From Mucilaginibacter saanensis (GTDB lineage: Bacteria > Bacteroidota > Bacteroidia > Sphingobacteriales > Sphingobacteriaceae), in assembly GCF_014200575.1 (NCBI RefSeq), contig NZ_JACHBZ010000001.1:186001-250000 (forward strand): DNA of 64,000 nucleotides. Reading direction: 5' to 3'. The position numbers were made by a program, and so were the translations under genes. Each line of letters starts with the position of its first letter. The stretch's first letter is position 1. The notes beneath the pieces were generated by a model. The model saw only the letters and a list, made by a program, of their open reading frames with translations. It searched no databases and was not told the DNA's origin. This document shows, one piece after another, positions 52,559-61,556 of the stretch.

Positions 52559-52602
52559 AAACAACAAGAGCTGTCTTTGTAAAAAGGCGGCTCTTGTTGT
52601 TT
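52559..52602 (+). terminator. terminator after the SusC/SusD pair
   Basis: AAACAACAAGAGC pairs perfectly with GCTCTTGTTGTTT (13 bp) across an 18-base loop, 15 bp after the stop codon. Confidence 0.75.
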
Positions 52603-53020
52603 AACAGCTTTGCTGATATTTTAACCGGTATCAAGGCTACTTACTAAGGTCAAATAAGATGTATTATTGTGCTATTAACAATAATACATGATGTGTTTAA
52701 AAAATGGATTAAGTAGAAATTATCTTGTTAAGTTGATTTTTTTATCACAAATAAGAGTATGATGCTTATTCCTATAAAAAAACAGGCTAATTTATATTAG
52801 TGTTATTTTTACAATTAATTTGTAAATTCGTTTGTAAATAAAAAAAAATGTTTTAGCTTGCCAATAATTAAAACCTAAGTATTTTCTGGTATAGCTTTTC
52901 CTGATTATTGCTAATAACCAATGTATGAGAGAGCAATATTGAGCTTTACATATAGGTACAATGGGGCTATTTGACTAATATATTGATTCTGGGTTAATGC
53001 AGTATTAATGTGTTTAAAAG
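52603..53020 (+). other. 418-bp AT-rich intergenic region before the sigma factor
   Basis: No ORF or strong hairpin. A short CTAAT-TTAT-ATTAG repeat at 52787-52800 is the only symmetric element. No exact TAnnTTTG element was placed. Confidence 0.45.
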
Positions 53021-53593
53021 ATGAAGAAATTGTGTGGCCTTTCAGATAATGAATTAGTCGAGTTTCTCGGTCAGGATAATATTGCGGCATTTGAGGAGAT
53101 TTACAACAGGTACTGGCTCAAATTATATGCTGCCGCGTACAAGCGTTTAAATGAAAGAGAAGTTGCCCGGGAAATAGTTCAGGATTTTTTTACCAACTTT
53201 TGGGTTAACAGGGCACAAATCAAAATCCAGTCGTCACTGGAAGGATATTTTTTTACCGCAATAAAATACCAGGTACTCAATTATAAAAGGGCAGAAGCTG
53301 TCAGAAGCTCCTACAGCAAACAATTGCAACTGGCAAACGAGGTTTATGATAACTCAATTGAAGAAAACTACCAGTATAAAGAACTGCGCGAAAGGGTTGA
53401 TATGGAAGTTAACCAATTGCCGCCCAAATGCCGTTTTGTTTTTGAGCTAAGCCGTAACCAGTATAAAACCAATAAGGAAATAGCCCAGCTTTTAGGTATC
53501 TCTGAAAAAACTGTCGAAAACCATCTGACCAAGGCGCTTAGATATTTAAGAGTCAACCTCAATATCCTGTTCATCCTTTTCCTGTTCCGCTAA
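53021..53593 (+). CDS. ECF sigma-70 factor (FecI/SigV-type)
   Basis: A 190-residue extracytoplasmic-function sigma factor. Region 2 spans about 20-75 (FEEIYNRYWLKLYAAAYKRLNEREVAREIVQDFFTNFWV) and region 4 about 125-180 (QLPPKCRFVFELSRNQYKTNKEIAQLLGISEKTVENHLTKAL). This matches the Bacteroidota Fec-like group that transcribes SusC/SusD loci and is held by a FecR anti-sigma. The cognate FecR is at 55173, on the same strand but separated by a minus-strand protease gene. The short hydrophobic tail (NLNILFILFLF) is unusual for a soluble sigma factor. Confidence 0.92.
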   Translation: MKKLCGLSDNELVEFLGQDNIAAFEEIYNRYWLKLYAAAYKRLNEREVAREIVQDFFTNFWVNRAQIKIQSSLEGYFFTAIKYQVLNYKRAEAVRSSYSKQLQLANEVYDNSIEENYQYKELRERVDMEVNQLPPKCRFVFELSRNQYKTNKEIAQLLGISEKTVENHLTKALRYLRVNLNILFILFLFR

Positions 53594-53702
53594 GTAGTAA
53601 TTAGTCTTTCCCGGGCTTTATTATCACTCATTATTTTACTTTAGCTGCATGCTTTTTTCGCTTTAATGGTGTCGAAGATAGGGTTGTTGAGCAAGATTTC
53701 AA

Positions 53703-54911
53703 TCATTCTTTTGTTAAGCTGATTTTCTTAATGTTTCCTTGTTCATCTTTTATAGTGAGGGTTGCCGTTTGCTTATCCATCATCCTATCCACCTTACCAC
53801 TTAACCAGTCGCAAAGATCAATAGTTTGGCAGGGTTCATCATCAATAGCCATAATTTGATCACCAGACTTAACCTGGTCTTTAAGTTTTTCCCATACCAC
53901 ACCCACTATCAATTTATTATCTGCTACAATAGTTTTTAAAGGCCATAGCTTTTCGCTCAGGTCAACGGTATTGGCTGTTGGTTCAAAGTAAAAAAAGTGA
54001 TGTATAAAATCAATGGTTACTATACCATAGTCTAATATTTTTGTGCCTATCCGGGTATTTCTGGACTTGCTGGTTTCTGTAACCACGTTAGTAAATGTAG
54101 CCCCGGCTATACTCAAAGACGAAATTTTCAGCCGGTACAAACTATCCGGTATTTGTAAACCCAGGAGGCTCATATGATTAATCCCATAACCGGTTGAGAT
54201 CTTTTCAAATGCATCTTCGTTTTTAAACCGCCTGGCATCTGCTGCGGTCATCCTTAAAAAGTTAGGGCTGCCCGTATCAAAACCCACCATCTGGGTCTTT
54301 TTATTAGCCACCTGCATGTTAAAATAGGGGAAACTTTGCGGCTCGCCCGTAATAAGCGGTGTCTGCATTTTTTTGTTAATAGAAAGTTTTGTTTCATCAT
54401 CCGTTAAAATAATAATGTGCTTGGCCGGTATGATCTGTACAATAGACTTACGAAGCAAATTACTACCTATGACGCCATCAATATGCCAGCATTTATATAA
54501 ACTACTGGCTGATACCAAAGCCGGTATCCCGGTAAAAGAAAGATTATTAAGTTTAAGGGCTGTTATGGAAACGATATTCAATGAAGTTTTATTTCCAGTG
54601 GCATCAGTTATTTCCGCGCGATTAATAATTTCGGGCTTCAGCTCATTGAACAGTTCGGGAGTGATTTGTACGGGGGCACCAGTATCAAAAATGAATTTTC
54701 GTTTTATCCCGTTAATTTCCGGAGTTAAAAACATAACCCCATTTATAAATTCATAGGGAATTTCCTCGTAGTAGTTTTTACTTTCGGTTCCGCCTTTATT
54801 AAAAGTAACACGCTGAGCTGTGCAATGGTTGGCGGATAAGAAAAAAAAGATACAACCCAATGTATATTTCCATAGAATCTTAAAAAAGGAAACGGGCTTA
54901 TCAATTTTCAT
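53703..54911 (-). CDS. secreted retropepsin-like aspartic protease with PDZ domain
   Basis: A 402-residue exported protein. The signal peptide covers about 1-32 (hydrophobic 10-26, HCTAQ). Two aspartic protease half-motifs are visible: FIFDTGAPVQITPELF (D76-T-G) and VGFDTGSPNFLR, with HIDGVIGSNLLRKSIVQI and TRIGTKILDYGIVTIDF as the paired hydrophobic-Gly flaps. Residues about 315-400 form a PDZ-like domain (LIVGVVWEKLKDQVKSGDQIMAIDDEP). It lies between the ECF sigma and FecR genes on the opposite strand. The substrate is unknown; cleavage of FecR or of the SusC N-terminus is an attractive but unproved idea. Confidence 0.85.
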   Translation of the reverse strand: MKIDKPVSFFKILWKYTLGCIFFFLSANHCTAQRVTFNKGGTESKNYYEEIPYEFINGVMFLTPEINGIKRKFIFDTGAPVQITPELFNELKPEIINRAEITDATGNKTSLNIVSITALKLNNLSFTGIPALVSASSLYKCWHIDGVIGSNLLRKSIVQIIPAKHIIILTDDETKLSINKKMQTPLITGEPQSFPYFNMQVANKKTQMVGFDTGSPNFLRMTAADARRFKNEDAFEKISTGYGINHMSLLGLQIPDSLYRLKISSLSIAGATFTNVVTETSKSRNTRIGTKILDYGIVTIDFIHHFFYFEPTANTVDLSEKLWPLKTIVADNKLIVGVVWEKLKDQVKSGDQIMAIDDEPCQTIDLCDWLSGKVDRMMDKQTATLTIKDEQGNIKKISLTKE

Positions 54912-55172
54912 CCTGTCGGTGTTTAGTTAAATCTGCCTTTTGATCGGTAAATCAAATAGATGTTACAAATACCACTAAAAGAGCATGTTTTGTAAATGTG
55001 CTGCAATAATCTTTAAAAACAGGCTTCCCGCGCCATTAAATTTAAAATTGCGCTAATGAAGGAAAGAAATCACATTTTTTTAAATTATTTCAATTTAGAG
55101 TAGGGGATGCGTCCTGCTTAAGTTACATCTTATTATAAACCATAATTAATTCTTGTCTTAAACAAGCACTTG

Positions 55173-56213
55173 ATGAAAAAAGAATTATCTGCCAATCTGC
55201 TGGAGAAATATTTTGCCGGGAATTGTACTGAGCTGGAAAGGGCTGAGATAAACTCCTGGTACTCATCGTTTGAAAACTCACCGGATGACGTATCCGTTTT
55301 GCCGGAAAAAGAACAATTGCTGTTTAAGGCACTAATGTGGGAAAATATTTCCAGAAACATAAATACTGCAGAGGACGATGATGTTATTCCGCTTAATCCG
55401 CCTAAATCATCGGCGCTTAAATCGGTAATTTACTGGCTATCGGGAGTTGCGGCTATGTTGTTGATTGGTTATGTTGTAAAACAGAAGGCCTTACCCGCAA
55501 ATACGCCTCTATACAATAACGAAAGCCAGGTGTATAACAACATCACCGGTACCATTCAGCAAATAACCCTTTCTGATGGCAGTAAAGTTTGGGTAAGTCC
55601 AAAATCAAGCTTAACGTATCAAAAAACGTTTGAAAAACATAGCCGGAAGGTATCATTAACCGGCGAGGCATTTTTTGAGGTTACTAAGGATCACGCACGT
55701 CCGTTTTCTATATATACAGGTAAGGTAATTACCAAGGTTTGGGGTACCAGTTTTCGGATCCGTGCTTATCAGGGCGACAATACCACTAAGGTTGATGTGG
55801 TTACCGGCAAAGTATCAGTACGGCTTGCCGATGCCGGTGAAACACACTTGAGCGCGGGTAAAACCGCCAGTACTGATGATAACGGCGTAATGTTGTTACC
55901 CGATCAGGAGGCTGTGTACGACAAAGGAGCAAACAATTTGCAGAAAAATACCGAGATAAAGGATGTTTCCATAGGGATGTGGAAAAGGGCCAGCCTGTCA
56001 TTTAATAATATCCCGCTTAAAGATGTATTTAAGGTACTCAATAAGCGCTTTAATGTTAATATCAGTTCAAAGGACGATAACATTAACTCCGATAATTTAA
56101 AGGCCGACTTCACCAATGAAAATCTGGCTACTATAATGGAGATATTAAAAAGAACATTGAATGTAACCTACCGTGTTAATGGCAATGAGTTTGTACTGGA
56201 GATTATAAAGTAA
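55173..56213 (+). CDS. FecR-type anti-sigma factor
   Basis: A 346-residue inner-membrane anti-sigma protein. The cytoplasmic N-terminus (about 1-85) binds the ECF sigma; a single transmembrane helix is at about 86-104 (VIYWLSGVAAMLLIGYVV); the periplasmic FecR domain follows (QQITLSDGSKVWVSPKSSLTYQKTF... RKVSLTGEAFFEVTKD) and ends with a DUF4974/STN-like tail (LSFNNIPLKDVFKVLNKRFNVNI). The tail contacts the N-terminal signalling domain of the partner SusC, here the STN protein at 56423. The ATG at 55173 is used rather than the TTG one codon before. It forms an operon with SusC, SusD and GH31. Confidence 0.93.
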   Translation: MKKELSANLLEKYFAGNCTELERAEINSWYSSFENSPDDVSVLPEKEQLLFKALMWENISRNINTAEDDDVIPLNPPKSSALKSVIYWLSGVAAMLLIGYVVKQKALPANTPLYNNESQVYNNITGTIQQITLSDGSKVWVSPKSSLTYQKTFEKHSRKVSLTGEAFFEVTKDHARPFSIYTGKVITKVWGTSFRIRAYQGDNTTKVDVVTGKVSVRLADAGETHLSAGKTASTDDNGVMLLPDQEAVYDKGANNLQKNTEIKDVSIGMWKRASLSFNNIPLKDVFKVLNKRFNVNISSKDDNINSDNLKADFTNENLATIMEILKRTLNVTYRVNGNEFVLEIIK

Positions 56214-56308
56214 CCTATTATACTAACACCAATAAAGCAAACCTAAAATTAAGTTATATGGAGAAACGAACAAATACCTGATTTACCGCTAATTTCTTGA
56301 AAAAAGAA

Positions 56309-56331
56309 TAGGAGTGCTGAAGACACTCCTA
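56309..56331 (+). repeat. hairpin between FecR and SusC
   Basis: TAGGAGTG pairs with CACTCCTA (8 bp, 7-base loop), followed by TAACCTTTT. It could be a partial terminator or attenuator giving separate control of the transport genes. Confidence 0.5.
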
Positions 56332-56422
56332 TAACCTTTTAATTCCCGATGTGCAACGCTTTTTTCAAAGCGATACGGGAATCTATTGTCCCAATTTTTA
56401 TCAAAAAGAAACACTTAAATGT

Positions 56423-59400
56423 ATGAAGATTTATTTACAAAACCATTTTGACTGGTGTAAAATCATGAAAATAACTTTTAGTCAGATTATTATATTGCTC
56501 GTTTTTACAGGCATTTCCCTGGCAAACCCCAGTAAGGGGCAGGGCTTGCTTGACCGGCGGGTTGATTATAATATTCAAAATGCCAGCTTAACCAAAGTTA
56601 TACAACAACTGGAGAAGGCTACAAATTTGAAATTTGTTTATCATCAAACCCTGGTTGAAAATGAGCAAGGCTTGTCAATAAACGTAAAGCAGGAAAAACT
56701 GGGCGTGGTGCTGGGTAAGCTACTGAACCCAAGGGGCATCACCTTTGATATTATTGGTGACCAAATAGTTTTGGGCAAAGCTAACAATGCCGTTAGCACC
56801 AATAACAATACTACCCCGGCCGAAGATGGGCAGGATAATGCGGACGATGCTGTAGCCAGGGCAGTTACTGGTAAGGTTACCGATGATAGTGATTTGCCAC
56901 TACCTGGTGTAACCGTAACGCTTAAAGGAACAAGCCTGGGTACACTAACAGATATTAATGGCAAGTACAGCATCAATATTCCCGATGCTGAAAAAACAAA
57001 GGCTGTGCTGGTGTTTTCTTTTATTGGTTTTACATCGCAGGAGGTTCCCGCTGGTAGCCGCAACGTTATAAATGTTCAGTTGCAGGCAGCACCTAACTCC
57101 CTGAATGAGGTTGTTGTAATTGGATACGGGCAACAGCGTAAAGCTGATGTTACCAGTGCAGTAACTACAGTAAAATCAGCTGATTTTGTTACCGGGCCGG
57201 TAACTGATGCCGCTGCCTTGCTTAAGGGTAAGGTGGCAGGTTTATCCATATCTAACCCTTCTGGCGATCCAAATGCACAATCACAGATCATATTAAGGGG
57301 TGTAAATACTATTGGTGGTGCCAATACTGCGCCTTTGGTAATTGTTGATGGTGTACCGGGCGATCTGTTGACCGTTGCCCCCGAGGATATTGACGAGATG
57401 TCTGTTTTGAAAGATGCTTCGGCGACTGCTATATATGGGGTAAATGGTTCAAACGGGGTTATTATTATTACCACCAAACGCGCCAGCGGAAATGTAATTA
57501 ACCAGGTTGACTACAATGGTAATGTAAGCGCCAGCGAAATTACACGCGCACCTCAATTGCTTACCGCTCAGGATTATAAAAACCAAATTGCAGCCGGTAC
57601 CAGGCAGCCAAGTTATGACCTGGGCAGCTCTACCGATTGGTTGAAGGCTATCAGCAGAACGCTCCCGATATCAAACGTCCAAAACCTAACATTCAGAGGT
57701 GGTAATAGCCAAACCAATTACCTGGCTTCACTTAACTACAGGCAGCTGAATGGTATTTTCCAGCAGTCAAACCACCGGCAAATTACCGGCCGGGTTGATA
57801 TTAACCATATCATGCTGAACGGAAAATTAAAATTCAACCTCGGAATATTACAAACCAACTTTGACGATCTGCCATTTAACGCGTATGATTATGAGCAGGT
57901 ATTTAAAATGAACCCTACCGCTCCGGTTAAAGAAGCTGATGGCAGCTATTACCAGGAGCCTAATAACTTTGAATACCAGAATCCGGTATCAGACATTTAT
58001 AATACAAGCCAGCCGCAAACATCATTCAGAAATAAATACAACGCTACCGTTACCGTTTTACCGGTTGATGGGTTACGCCTGGTTGCCACCGGTTCATATA
58101 CTAAAAGCGGCTACCTGAATAAATACTTTGCAAACTTTGATAACATATCAACTATTCGTGATAAGCAGGATGGGGTGGCTAATATTAACCAGGGCCAATC
58201 GGTTGATAGGTATTTGAACTTATCGGCAGAGTATTCCAAATCATTGGGTGATCATCGCCTTTCTATTTTAGCAGGGTATGAGTATCAGGACGATAATACC
58301 TTCACTACCGGTATCACGAACCATGATTTCCCGACAGATATATTTGGTTATAATAATATAGGGCTGGGTGCCGCGCAAAAAAACGGACAGGATATTATCG
58401 GCAGTAGTCTTACGCAAACCAACCTGATCAGTTATTTTGCCAGGGCAACCTATAACTATAAAGACAAATACCTGTTACTGGCAAGTTTACGTATTGATGG
58501 TGCAAGCCAATTATATGGCTCAAGCGAGCCTTACGGTAAATTCCCATCGGTACAATTAGGTTGGAGAATTACCAAAGAATCGTTTATGCAGGATCAACAT
58601 GTTTTTGACGATCTGAAATTAAGAGGAGGTTATGGTGTTACCGGGAACCAGCCCGCCGCAGGATTCCTGGCGGTTGGTTTACTCGGCTATGGAAATTATA
58701 TTTTATATAATGGCCAGTGGATACAAACACTGGGCCCAAGCCAAAATGCTAATCCAAGCTTAAGATGGGAGCAAAAGCGTGAAACAAATCTTGGTTTAGA
58801 TTATAGCATGTTTAAAGGCTTAATAACAGGTACCGTTGATGTGTATGATAACAAAACTACGGGACTGTTATATAACTATAACGTACCAAGTCCTCCAAAC
58901 CTTTATCCAACTACTGAGGCTAACGTAGGTACTATGGAAAATAAAGGTATTGAGGTTGCTGTTAACGTTAATCCCATCAGGAAGAAAAATTTTCAATGGA
59001 CAAGCGGTGTTACTTTTTCAACCAATTCTAACAAACTCATCAGTCTGTCCAATCAATTATACCAGGCTTCAGTTCCATATTTTACAACCGGAAATACCGG
59101 CGATCCTATAACAACCTTTACCAATATTGTACAGGTAGGGCAACCAATAGGCCAGTTCTATGGCTTTAAAGTAGTAGGCGTATCAACAGACGGAAAATGG
59201 ATATATCAGGAGCCTAACGGTAAAAATGTTCCTTACAGCCAGTTTAATCATGCTTTTTCTGACAAACAGGTACTCGGAAACGGTTTGCCTAAGTATTACG
59301 CTTCATGGAACAATACTATACGCTATAAAAACTGGGACTTTAGCGTAACCATGCGTGGTGCATTTGACTTTCAGGTGTTAAACTCATTACGTATGAACGA

Positions 59401-59761
59401 TGAAAATACCTCGGTGCAAAACTATAATCGTTTAGCTTCATCAAAGAACAAAATATTTGGTACCGCGGTATTAAACTCAAATATGCCTGAGGAATTTAAC
59501 AGCTATTACATTGAAAATGGTGATTTCTGGAAGATAGATAATATTAATCTTGGCTATACTTTCAACAATATCAAATCAAAATATATACGTACCCCAAGAA
59601 TTTATATAGCTACCAACAACACTTTTATTATTACAGGTTATAAAGGTATAGATCCCGAAGTTTCCGTTGCAGGAGGCAGTGCACTTTCGCCAGGAGTAGA
59701 CTCACGTGATACTTATCCATCTGTAAGAACCTTTATTTTAGGTTTTTCGGCCAGTTTTTAA
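56423..59761 (+). CDS. STN-containing SusC-type TonB-dependent transducer
   Basis: A SusC-family receptor of about 1,112 residues that also signals. The ATG at 56423 is chosen (a second Met at 56465 is equally usable; the GTG at 56351 is unlikely). The signal peptide ends LANPSKGQ. An STN domain (LTKVIQQLEKATNLKFVYHQTL, about 50-115) lets it contact FecR. A linker and CarboxypepD domain (AVTGKVTDDSDLPLPGVTVTLKG) follow, then the plug from EVVVIGYGQQRKADVTSAV, PLVIVDGVPGD and ATAIYGVNGSNGVIIITTKR. The barrel ends GFSASF. With the ECF sigma and FecR it forms a trans-envelope signalling loop in which ligand binding induces its own operon. Confidence 0.93.
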   Translation: MKIYLQNHFDWCKIMKITFSQIIILLVFTGISLANPSKGQGLLDRRVDYNIQNASLTKVIQQLEKATNLKFVYHQTLVENEQGLSINVKQEKLGVVLGKLLNPRGITFDIIGDQIVLGKANNAVSTNNNTTPAEDGQDNADDAVARAVTGKVTDDSDLPLPGVTVTLKGTSLGTLTDINGKYSINIPDAEKTKAVLVFSFIGFTSQEVPAGSRNVINVQLQAAPNSLNEVVVIGYGQQRKADVTSAVTTVKSADFVTGPVTDAAALLKGKVAGLSISNPSGDPNAQSQIILRGVNTIGGANTAPLVIVDGVPGDLLTVAPEDIDEMSVLKDASATAIYGVNGSNGVIIITTKRASGNVINQVDYNGNVSASEITRAPQLLTAQDYKNQIAAGTRQPSYDLGSSTDWLKAISRTLPISNVQNLTFRGGNSQTNYLASLNYRQLNGIFQQSNHRQITGRVDINHIMLNGKLKFNLGILQTNFDDLPFNAYDYEQVFKMNPTAPVKEADGSYYQEPNNFEYQNPVSDIYNTSQPQTSFRNKYNATVTVLPVDGLRLVATGSYTKSGYLNKYFANFDNISTIRDKQDGVANINQGQSVDRYLNLSAEYSKSLGDHRLSILAGYEYQDDNTFTTGITNHDFPTDIFGYNNIGLGAAQKNGQDIIGSSLTQTNLISYFARATYNYKDKYLLLASLRIDGASQLYGSSEPYGKFPSVQLGWRITKESFMQDQHVFDDLKLRGGYGVTGNQPAAGFLAVGLLGYGNYILYNGQWIQTLGPSQNANPSLRWEQKRETNLGLDYSMFKGLITGTVDVYDNKTTGLLYNYNVPSPPNLYPTTEANVGTMENKGIEVAVNVNPIRKKNFQWTSGVTFSTNSNKLISLSNQLYQASVPYFTTGNTGDPITTFTNIVQVGQPIGQFYGFKVVGVSTDGKWIYQEPNGKNVPYSQFNHAFSDKQVLGNGLPKYYASWNNTIRYKNWDFSVTMRGAFDFQVLNSLRMNDENTSVQNYNRLASSKNKIFGTAVLNSNMPEEFNSYYIENGDFWKIDNINLGYTFNNIKSKYIRTPRIYIATNNTFIITGYKGIDPEVSVAGGSALSPGVDSRDTYPSVRTFILGFSASF

Positions 59762-59792
59762 TGAATTAGTGAACCAAGAAAATTAAATCGAA

Positions 59793-61424
59793 ATGAAAAA
59801 GATATATTATATACTTAGCGGGTTAATTATCCTTACGGTACTTAATTCCTGCACTAAGTTGGATGATAAGAATAACGCTACCATTGTAGCCAGTCAGTTC
59901 AAGCCTGGTGCTGCTGACGTTGCAGCCCTGATAGGGGTGCCTTACACCAACTGGAGAACCCTGGAGTTGGGCCGGAGTGCGAATGCTATCTGGAGAACCA
60001 ATGAAATTTCATCAGACGAAACGGTTATTCCGCGCAGGCCAAATGGCTGGGTGGATGGCGGCGTTTATCAGCGTATGCATTACCATACCTGGACAGCTGA
60101 CGAAGATAACAGCTATCAGATATGGACCAACGCTTACGCCGGTATAACCAATTGCAACAGATTGCTTTACCAGATAGATGGCGGCCTTATTCCGATTGAT
60201 GCCACTACCAAACCACAGGTTGAGGCTGAATTAAAGGTTTTAAGAGCTTCTTTTTATTATGTTTTGTGTGATTTTTTTGGAAACGTACCAATAGTTACCA
60301 AATTTGATCTTCCGGCCAAATTTGAGCCTACACAAAGTACCCGTAAAGAGCTTTATGACTTTATCATTTCTGAGCTTACTACCAGCGTACCTTTATTAAG
60401 TACAACAACTGATGCTACCACTTATGGCAGGTTTAACAGGTGGGCGGGGGAGGCTTTATTGGCAAAAATGTATCTTAATGCCGGTGTTTATACAGGTACG
60501 CCTGATTGGGCAAATTGTGTAACAGCTTGCAATGCGGTTATTGCCTCGGGCGCATACACCCTGGAAGCTGTACAGGCCAACGTTTTTGCAACCGAAAACG
60601 AAAATTCAAAGGAAATTATTTTTGCTATTCCGTTTGATAACGTTTACACGGCTGATGGTTCAACCGCCTGGACACTGCACATGGAAACGCTTGAGCCCGA
60701 AAACCAGGCAACCTATAACTTTCAAAACTCGCCATGGGGAGGTATCTGTGCTATACCGCAGTTTATTAACACGTTTGATGCTGCCGATAACCGTTTAACC
60801 GCAAACTGGATACAAGGGCAGCAATATACCGCCTCAGGTACGATATTAATTGGCTCGTTGGGTGCTTTTACCGGCAAGCCATTAAGCTACATCAATTCAT
60901 TGCCTGGTGTTGACTCTTCAGAAGAAGTACACGGATTCAGGCTCGGAAAATACCAAATTGCACAAGGTGAGTTAGTGGGCATGAGCAATGACTTCCCTTT
61001 ATTCAGGTATGCCGATATTTTAATGATGAAAGCCGAAGCATCGCTAAGATCAGGAGATGCGGCAACGGCTGCCACATTAGTTAGCCAGGTAAGGTTAAGG
61101 AGCTTTTTAAATAACCCGGCCAAAGCTACCGTAACAGCCGCACAATTAGCTGCGCCAACTGTTTATGATTACGGATTACGGAATCACCTCACAACTACCC
61201 ATAATACGGTAAGTGATATACAATACGGCAGGATGCTGGATGAGTTAGGCTGGGAGTTTGCACAGGAAGGCCGCCGCCGGCAGGATCTGATCCGTTTTGG
61301 GGTGTTTACCACTAAGTCGTGGTTGTCACACTCGCCTAACGGGGCATACCGTACTTTGTTACCTATACCTACAAGTGCCCTGCATACCAACTCAAACCTC
61401 AAACAAAATACCGGTTATAATTAA
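59793..61424 (+). CDS. SusD/RagB-type surface lipoprotein
   Basis: A 543-residue SusD-family lipoprotein (lipobox LNSC, Cys about residue 20), partner of the STN-SusC 31 bp upstream. Marks are ELKVLRASFYYVLCDFFGNVPIVT, RWAGEALLAKMYLNAGVYTG, YADILMMKAEASLRSGDAATAA and ELGWEFAQEGRRRQDLIRFGVF, with LPIPTSAL near the end. Fourteen Met+Cys by eye count is normal. A long palindrome follows before the GH31 gene. Confidence 0.92.
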   Translation: MKKIYYILSGLIILTVLNSCTKLDDKNNATIVASQFKPGAADVAALIGVPYTNWRTLELGRSANAIWRTNEISSDETVIPRRPNGWVDGGVYQRMHYHTWTADEDNSYQIWTNAYAGITNCNRLLYQIDGGLIPIDATTKPQVEAELKVLRASFYYVLCDFFGNVPIVTKFDLPAKFEPTQSTRKELYDFIISELTTSVPLLSTTTDATTYGRFNRWAGEALLAKMYLNAGVYTGTPDWANCVTACNAVIASGAYTLEAVQANVFATENENSKEIIFAIPFDNVYTADGSTAWTLHMETLEPENQATYNFQNSPWGGICAIPQFINTFDAADNRLTANWIQGQQYTASGTILIGSLGAFTGKPLSYINSLPGVDSSEEVHGFRLGKYQIAQGELVGMSNDFPLFRYADILMMKAEASLRSGDAATAATLVSQVRLRSFLNNPAKATVTAAQLAAPTVYDYGLRNHLTTTHNTVSDIQYGRMLDELGWEFAQEGRRRQDLIRFGVFTTKSWLSHSPNGAYRTLLPIPTSALHTNSNLKQNTGYN

Positions 61425-61447
61425 TTCAACATCATCATTACAAAATG

Positions 61448-61485
61448 TATTACACAAGGCAATATGTATATTGCCTTGTGTAATA
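61448..61485. terminator. 18-bp palindrome, probable terminator or 3' stabiliser
   Basis: TATTACACAAGGCAATAT and its exact complement at 61468-61485 meet across two bases, so at least 17 pairs with a small loop form. No long T-run follows (TTAAAACAC), so termination may be partial, leaving the GH31 gene at lower expression than SusC/SusD. Confidence 0.65.
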
Positions 61486-61556
61486 TTAAAACACTTATAA
61501 ACCACCAGAATAAACATTTCTGATCATCACAAATAAGTAAATACTAAATAAGTAAG

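Noticed and set aside
52787..52800. CTAAT/ATTAG repeat as an ECF operator
   Set aside because: Five-base AT arms in a very AT-rich spacer are expected by chance, and no second copy was seen near the FecR or SusC genes.
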